From: Marasmius tenuissimus
Taxonomy: Eukaryota; Basidiomycota; Agaricomycetes; Agaricales; Marasmiaceae
Direction: 5' to 3'
Length of the DNA: 64,000 nucleotides
Assembly (NCBI GenBank): GCA_029532415.1
Contig: JAQOTA010000053.1
Location: forward strand, 4,712,001 to 4,776,000
Shown here: positions 58,525 to 64,000 of the stretch, one piece after another
Layout: the number at the start of each line of letters is the position of its first letter
Position numbering within the stretch: the first letter of the stretch is position 1
Program-made: the position numbers and the translations under genes
The notes under the pieces: generated by a model
The model's database searches: none
What the model was told of the DNA's origin: nothing
The model's input: only the letters and a program-made list of their open reading frames with translations

Positions 58525-59230
58525 AACCATGCCCACCTTCTGCGCTTGTCCCCTCGTTCCCTCCCCCGCATCTACTGCATACTGCCTCATCCTCTCTTGC
58601 ATCACCATCGGAGACTCCCCGTCGCACCCGCAGAATTCAGAGGCAGCTATCATATCCCCCTCGTCGCGTCGCTTCGAGAACTGGAGTTTGATGAGGGATT
58701 TTCTTGTTGGCCCACTTTAGTTGAGGGACAAGCCTATGGACAAGAGAGGGTGTATATCAGAGACACTTCTCACGAGGCGTTTCAAGCGGCCTGAGGGGTT
58801 TGAATTGGCGCCATCTCGATGATCATCAAGGCTGCGAACGCGAATACCAAGTCGACGGAAACGCGACTCCTCGATGTTTATCGCTTGGTTCTCGTGCAAA
58901 GATGCGACTCTCCGAGAAGCTCACAGTCCGGAATCTACCACCGGAGTCTGCGCCAGACGAGGAGTGGAAGCAATACTACCGCATGTACCGACTCACCGAG
59001 TCTCTCCTCTATGCATCCTCACACCACAGCGGCTCCTATCTTCGCGACCCCCGTAGGCGCGTTATACACCTTCCACGTCCACATCTTCGACGAGAGCCCC
59101 ATATCCGCTCTCTCTTGGCGTGGGCTTATTTCGGGCTGGCTGCGTGTCGGTGTATATGTGGAGGATGATGATCTGTTTCGGAATGACCGGGATTTGAAGG
59201 TGAATGGAAACGGCGAGGAAACTCCGGGGG
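58525..59230 (+). pseudogene. ADP-ribosylglycohydrolase relic R6
   Basis: Begins with an initiator-like MPTFCACPLVPSPAST, matching the MPALHTQSIVPAPAST start of the intact copies. It then shows a frame-shifted PAEFRGSYHIPLVAS block, an internal deletion that removes the first metal-binding motif, a NWSLMRDFLVG block, AISMIIKAANANTKST, and a worn C-terminus. The catalytic regions are lost. Confidence 0.8.
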
Positions 59231-61739
59231 TATTCACACTGTTGATCAGAGAAGAGGAGGTGCCGTTTTCTGTAGAAGTAGTTAGGGTCAAAAAGTATCC
59301 TTTTTCGCGACGTCGATAGCAGCAACTTGTTTCGATCAAGTGACCTCGGGGTACCGATATCTTCATGGTCATGAATATGGGCCCCGCGCGCTACCACTGC
59401 GCCATGCTGCTGAGATTCAGAGACACAAAAGAGAGCCCAAGAGTAAGGAGGTAGTGCTTGAGAATCAGATCATTCCGGAAGGACCCGTTATAACCGTGGT
59501 CCGTCCGTCGACGAACGGTTCACAGATTGCACACAACATTTACTGTCCTTTTACCACCACCACCATTACGCCCAGTCGCCTCCTGCAGTCTCGTTCTGGA
59601 CTCGGCCATTGCAGATCGATCAACCGGATGGCCTTCACTTCAAACTTTCGGAAATGGGGACGCTGCGCTAGGCGTTGCCACCGGCGCCAGCTGGATATCA
59701 TTAAAAGAGAAGAATCGACTCGGAAGGTCTCAGTACCGGGCCAAGCAACATCCACAACGACAATCCTCTAGTGCAGGTCCGAGCTCCTATGTGCTCAGCG
59801 AACCCATTCGTTATCCTCTTCGGCGTTCCTCAGGCTTCAAATAACCCTTCGAACCTCGATTTGAAAGAGTTCAAAACCTTGTCGATCCAACACATGGCTC
59901 GAATTCGAGCAATAGATGGAAAAGGTAGTGGAAGTGCGGGTCTTTGAGAATGTCATCTTGGGGTTTTTGGGCGGTTGAGTTGTCGGATGACGCAGTGCGA
60001 GTCTCGTAGAGGAACACAGCCCCTTTCAAGGATCAAGGCGAGGGCTTCAAGATATAGTCATGGATGCAAAGCAGCGACGATGAATACCTCCTCCACGACC
60101 ACCCTTACTCGGAACATGCCAGGGCACCTTTCCCTCGACTGGGTAGGCTGGGCCAGGGTATCAAACGGGCCGCTAGCACATGTTGCACGATGTCTGGATA
60201 GAGCAACTTCATCACCTCGGCTCGCCAGATTCCAAGCGAAAGTTCAACGCTCAACGGGCTGAAGATCGAAATATCGGTACCGAGCTCGCTTTAGCCTGGA
60301 TCCCGAGGCAAAGTGGAACACGGGTCTCTGTGAATTTGCAATGATAGACCACCTGTTAATTCGGAAAGATTCAATCGTCAAGGAACGTGCACGAGAATAC
60401 GGCTAGGAGATAGTTATCGAACTAACACCCACTTTAAAAGCTAAGCTCCGGGAATCTGCAGAATCTTTTCAACGCTCAAGCGCTCAACGTTCAGTATCCG
60501 ATGGGAACCTTTGAAAACCAAAGCTCAGAATATCGTCAACTCAAGTTCCACCGAATGTACTATCCCAAGTTGGCTCGACGCACGAAAACCCCTACGGTTG
60601 AGTTGAACGTTGAAGTCCTCGCAAGTTTCGATTTTGTGTGCCCACGCCCCACGTCAGCGTTCGAACTTGTTCACCTCATGTAACGTCTTTGTCTTCTCTC
60701 CAGGACGCAATAGATAGCTGGGGTGCGTAGAGCGAATAGGCTAATCTTGGTGGCTGGCAAGGGTGTCGATGTCTCCACATCTCACCTCCCGACTATGACC
60801 ATGGCTCGGATGGGCTAGTAGAGCTCTAGAGCGTGGAGGAGCGAGTGAACGGCGCGGTGTGGCTGCCTGAGGGCATTCTGCGATTAGCGGATGTGGGAGA
60901 GAGTTATGGACGGGGCCGTACTAGTACGTACGCTGAGCCACGCAATCATTGGTTATTCATTTCTCCACGGGGCCGTATGCGTGAAATCGTTCAGCTCTGA
61001 CGCGTCGTCATAGGGCCATTTGGTATCGAGGAGAAGCCTGTGGCTAGTATCAGCGCAGGCGCCTTTATATGTGCATCGGAGGTCATAAATGCCCCATTCC
61101 TCGCGCAGTAGTATGACTGGCTAATCAAGACAAAACAAACTCTCGCCGAATGGTTCGACTGACGAGAATTACACCATTTACAGACAGAACGTATGTATCG
61201 TAGTAGACTCACCGAGCGTTGACGTTGAGCTAATCATTTTTTACTATCCCACTCTACATGGATATTTGGGAAACAGTGTCCAACATTGTCACAAAATTAT
61301 ATTTAGAACGGGTTTCCCCAAGGATCAGATACAATTATACTTTAACCCAATTCGTAGTTTAGACAGAACACATTACAGCCAGCGTTTCATTCCACTTTTT
61401 TTTTAGTACCAAGGCCCACACAGGTGACCGAGATACTATTTCTCTGTTTGCGTTTTTTGACCCGGACTACACCTCTTCCGGTATTTTGGTCGTCGATTGG
61501 TCCTGCGATGTGATGGACGCACTATCGTCCCCCCTGCCCGTGGTACGTGGTATTCCTGGAGGGGTCAGTTCTGTTGGGTTCAGATAGTTATGACCGTGAG
61601 ATACGAAAAGACAACACAGAAAACACAACTCGAACCTATGTTTTCCCTATCCGTGACGGTATGATTCTGTACGCGCACGGAACTGTAAAAGCGAGTATAT
61701 TTGTCAATGTAGGCAACGAGGTGGGTAAGAAAAGCTATC
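59231..61739. other. Intergenic, no gene recognised
   Basis: Frames are short and overlapping; the longest plus-strand frame (59340-59771) shows no domain. Nothing convincing is seen. Confidence 0.5.
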
Positions 61740-63324
61740 TCACATAGTTCCACCGGTGGTAACAACCACTCGATCACTTCGCTTGTCCCCCTCGACCCGG
61801 ATACCAGTCGACCGTGCGACTTTGACCAGGAGACCTAAAAAATGGCCAGTGTGAGCATTGCAATCACCTCGGACCATAAAACACGTACGTGACATAGACA
61901 TCTCAATTGCGAGTTTGACGATGTAAACGACGGGATGAAACTTTTTACGCATGAACGTGTTAACTCTTGAACGCGGAGCGGTGGGGATAGCAAAGACACT
62001 TTTACCTGGACGTAAACAAAGCCGTTCTTGAGGGTCGTCATACCCATAAGTAGGACATCCATTCCGATTGAGATGAAGATGATGTACTCGTTGAACCTGC
62101 GGGAGGTTTAGAAGAAACGTCAAACTCGGAGTCACTTTCCCACTAGTTGCACTCGTGCGCACCTCATGACTCGGGCATACTTGGCCAGGTGGTAGTTCAC
62201 TAACCGCCTCTTTATCATGACGATAAAGATAATGTTCAAACAAAGATCCAAGCCTAGGAAAATGGAGACGTCAGTGGAGGTTCGTGCAGCATCGACCGTG
62301 TACGTCGAAGAACTCACAAAGATAGACAGATTTCTCGAATTTATCCCACCAATGGTTGAGCTGCAGGATGTGGATTGAGGTTTTAGTCCGGTGTTCACGA
62401 ATACAAGTTGGGAATCAGAGCACACCTCGATGTATGCATGATTAATCTGCAGTTGAGCGGGGATCCCTAAGGGTCACAGTCAGTCAACCCACGCCAGTAC
62501 CAATGTGAAGTAGTGGCCTACATATAGAGGCTGACGAGACAGAGATGAGAAAGACAATGCCGGTGACGATGGCTTTCATCATGAACTGATCGAATTTGAA
62601 GTTTGAGGTTGAGAATACGGCGCCATGAGACAACTGGGTTGACCCACCCGCTCTCTATCAGTCGCGAGAAGGATGCACAGTCGGTTAACGATGATGAGCA
62701 TCAAGCATTGGACCTAATTCGAGAAGATCAAATATCAATGCTAAGTGACTTTGGCAGCTGACTACGTGCGGCGACATACCTGAATAATCCAGCAGACGAT
62801 GATGATAGTGAAAAGTGCGAGTGACGGAGGGAAGACTTTGTACAGATAGCACCAGGACAAGATCTTTGGATATGCCAGTAGTATCAATGCCCAAGAACAA
62901 CTCCGGAGCCGCTCATACTAACCGCAAAGACGGTATTCCTAGTCGCGAGAATAGGTCAGCGCAAGCTCGGACTCAAACTCAGAGGCAGCAGCTGTTACTT
63001 ACCCAAGTATCTCAAGCCACACCATGGCGATATACGCAGTGATCTGAGGGAGATCAGGAACGTGACGATTTGTGAGCACATCTCCAAGCGAGTGGCGCTA
63101 GCTACTTACCCTTCCTACCCTCTTCGTCTCTAGAACGGCGGTCCAAAACACATGGACCAAAAACCCAAACTGAAGGAACGCAAATGAGTGAGTGACGCGT
63201 TATAAGCACCAGGACTTCAACTCACGAAAAAACCAAAGGCAATACTCCCCAGAACGATATCACCTCTGGACACAGTGAGCTCTACGAACGGTGATTCAGT
63301 TGGAAACCCAACATCAATAGCCAT
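61740..63324 (-). CDS. Multi-pass (about seven helices) membrane protein, basidiomycete DUF6534-like (tentative)
   Basis: The ATG at 63324 opens a first exon ending at 63226; a 56 bp intron (63225-63170) joins it to an exon reading FGFLVHVFWTAVLETKRVG. Later exons, in frame after splicing, give ITAYIAMVWLEIL, LAYPKILSWCYLYKVF, LALFTIIIVCWIIQ, VQCLMLIIVNRLCILLATD, MMKAIVTGIVFLISVSSASI, FLGLDLCLNIIFIVMI and YIIFISIGMDVLLMGMTTL, and a polar C-terminal tail ends at 61740. Seven or so hydrophobic helices with a polar cytosolic tail resemble the uncharacterised DUF6533/DUF6534 families that are expanded in mushrooms. Function is unknown; receptor-like topology is only suggestive. Exact exon borders in the middle are uncertain. 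Confidence 0.7.
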
Positions 63325-64000
63325 CTTGAGGGGGGAAAGTTGGGGGTTGAAAGGGCGTGGAACTGACCGGTGGCCGGTTCTAAAATATAGATGAGCTCGC
63401 ACTCCTCCCAATAGATTCGCAACCGCTAGGTACTTTTCGGAGATCTCCCGAATAGGAGAGACTTGCGTCTATTGATTCATTTGACATTCGGGATTATCAT
63501 AGAACCTGGCAGGTCAAATCCATATACGATTGCTACATCGTGTTTCCTACGAAACACAACAAGTCATATCGTTTTCAGAGTCCGATGTATTGCCACAGAA
63601 TGTCACTCACTGATACTCTATCGACTCGTCAGGGTCAAATCGCTTGGGGCGAGCTAACTAATTGCCGATCGCCCCAGTTCGCTTCAAGGCCCTTGAAGTA
63701 AAGAGTGTACAAACCGTAGACAAGGTAACTGCCACGCCGTCTCGAAGGTCTTACAAGTCAGCTTTTCCATTGATCCTTGAGGCCTTCCGGCTTTCTGGAT
63801 CCAAAACCATCGACAACCATCACCGATTGCAAAACCGCTCATGGCAGCCTCCAGGCACTTTACACTCCAGCTAAGTACTAGCTAGATGCTGCCTTCTTCT
63901 CCCGAGTTAACCGGAAAGCGAGAGTTTGGAGAATTGAGCATGGTGTATCCCAATCTGAGCGAGAGTGGAATAATCTTGGCAAAACAATTATTCCGATTCT
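63325..64000. other. Upstream region and window end, no gene recognised
   Basis: The left part is the promoter region of the membrane protein gene. The remaining frames are short. Confidence 0.5.

Noticed and set aside
1..64000. CRISPR array, bacterial operons, rRNA or tRNA genes
   Set aside because: Spaced direct repeats, Shine-Dalgarno-type operons and rRNA/tRNA folds were not seen; introns show that the DNA is eukaryotic.

Overview
The window reads as nuclear DNA of a filamentous basidiomycete, most likely an Agaricomycete; genus cannot be assigned from the sequence. The evidence is many short GT-AG introns of about 50-75 bp, a Ty1/copia retrotransposon, a LINE zinc-finger tail, a basidiomycete-type sesquiterpene synthase and several secreted or membrane protein families typical of mushroom-forming fungi. 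Gene density is low, and relics and repeats occupy much of the space between genes.

Left part (1-22.4 kb): an F-box-like relic; a 6.7 kb copia LTR element (2658-9370) carrying a nested reverse-oriented solo LTR; then a nine-exon secreted beta-rich protein gene (gene A, 9408-10946) whose native TATA box lies on the far side of the retrotransposon. Two paralogous four-helix membrane protein genes (11522-13285 and 14480-16279, both minus) form a tandem segmental duplication of about 3 kb per unit. A secreted S41-family peptidase gene with about 20 exons (19272-22383, minus) contains exons of only 14, 17, 21 and 23 nt.

Middle part (22.4-43 kb): mostly repeat-rich intergenic DNA with transposon debris (a SAP-like fragment, a cysteine-rich minus-strand ORF set among duplicated repeats with CAGTAGCGGG termini, a LINE 3' end) and one apparently intact six-exon sesquiterpene synthase (38709-40188, minus).

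Right part (43-64 kb): a tandem array of intronless ADP-ribosylglycohydrolase (ARH/DraG-like) genes, one clean copy, one nearly clean copy fused directly to the next, and one frameshifted copy. Six more decayed ARH relics are scattered over 40 kb; those left of the array lie on the minus strand and those right of it on the plus strand. Further right are an inverted paralog of gene A (gene B, 49375-50858, minus), a secreted beta-rich protein gene (53743-55743, minus) and a multi-pass membrane protein gene (61740-63324, minus).

No single pathway unites the genes. The dominant theme is gene-family birth and death (ARH, the membrane pair, the gene A/B pair) combined with transposon remodelling. 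The strongest observations are the ARH family history, the retrotransposon that separates gene A from its promoter, the exactly reconstructable nested LTR insertion with three TGA stops, and the micro-exon-rich S41 gene.
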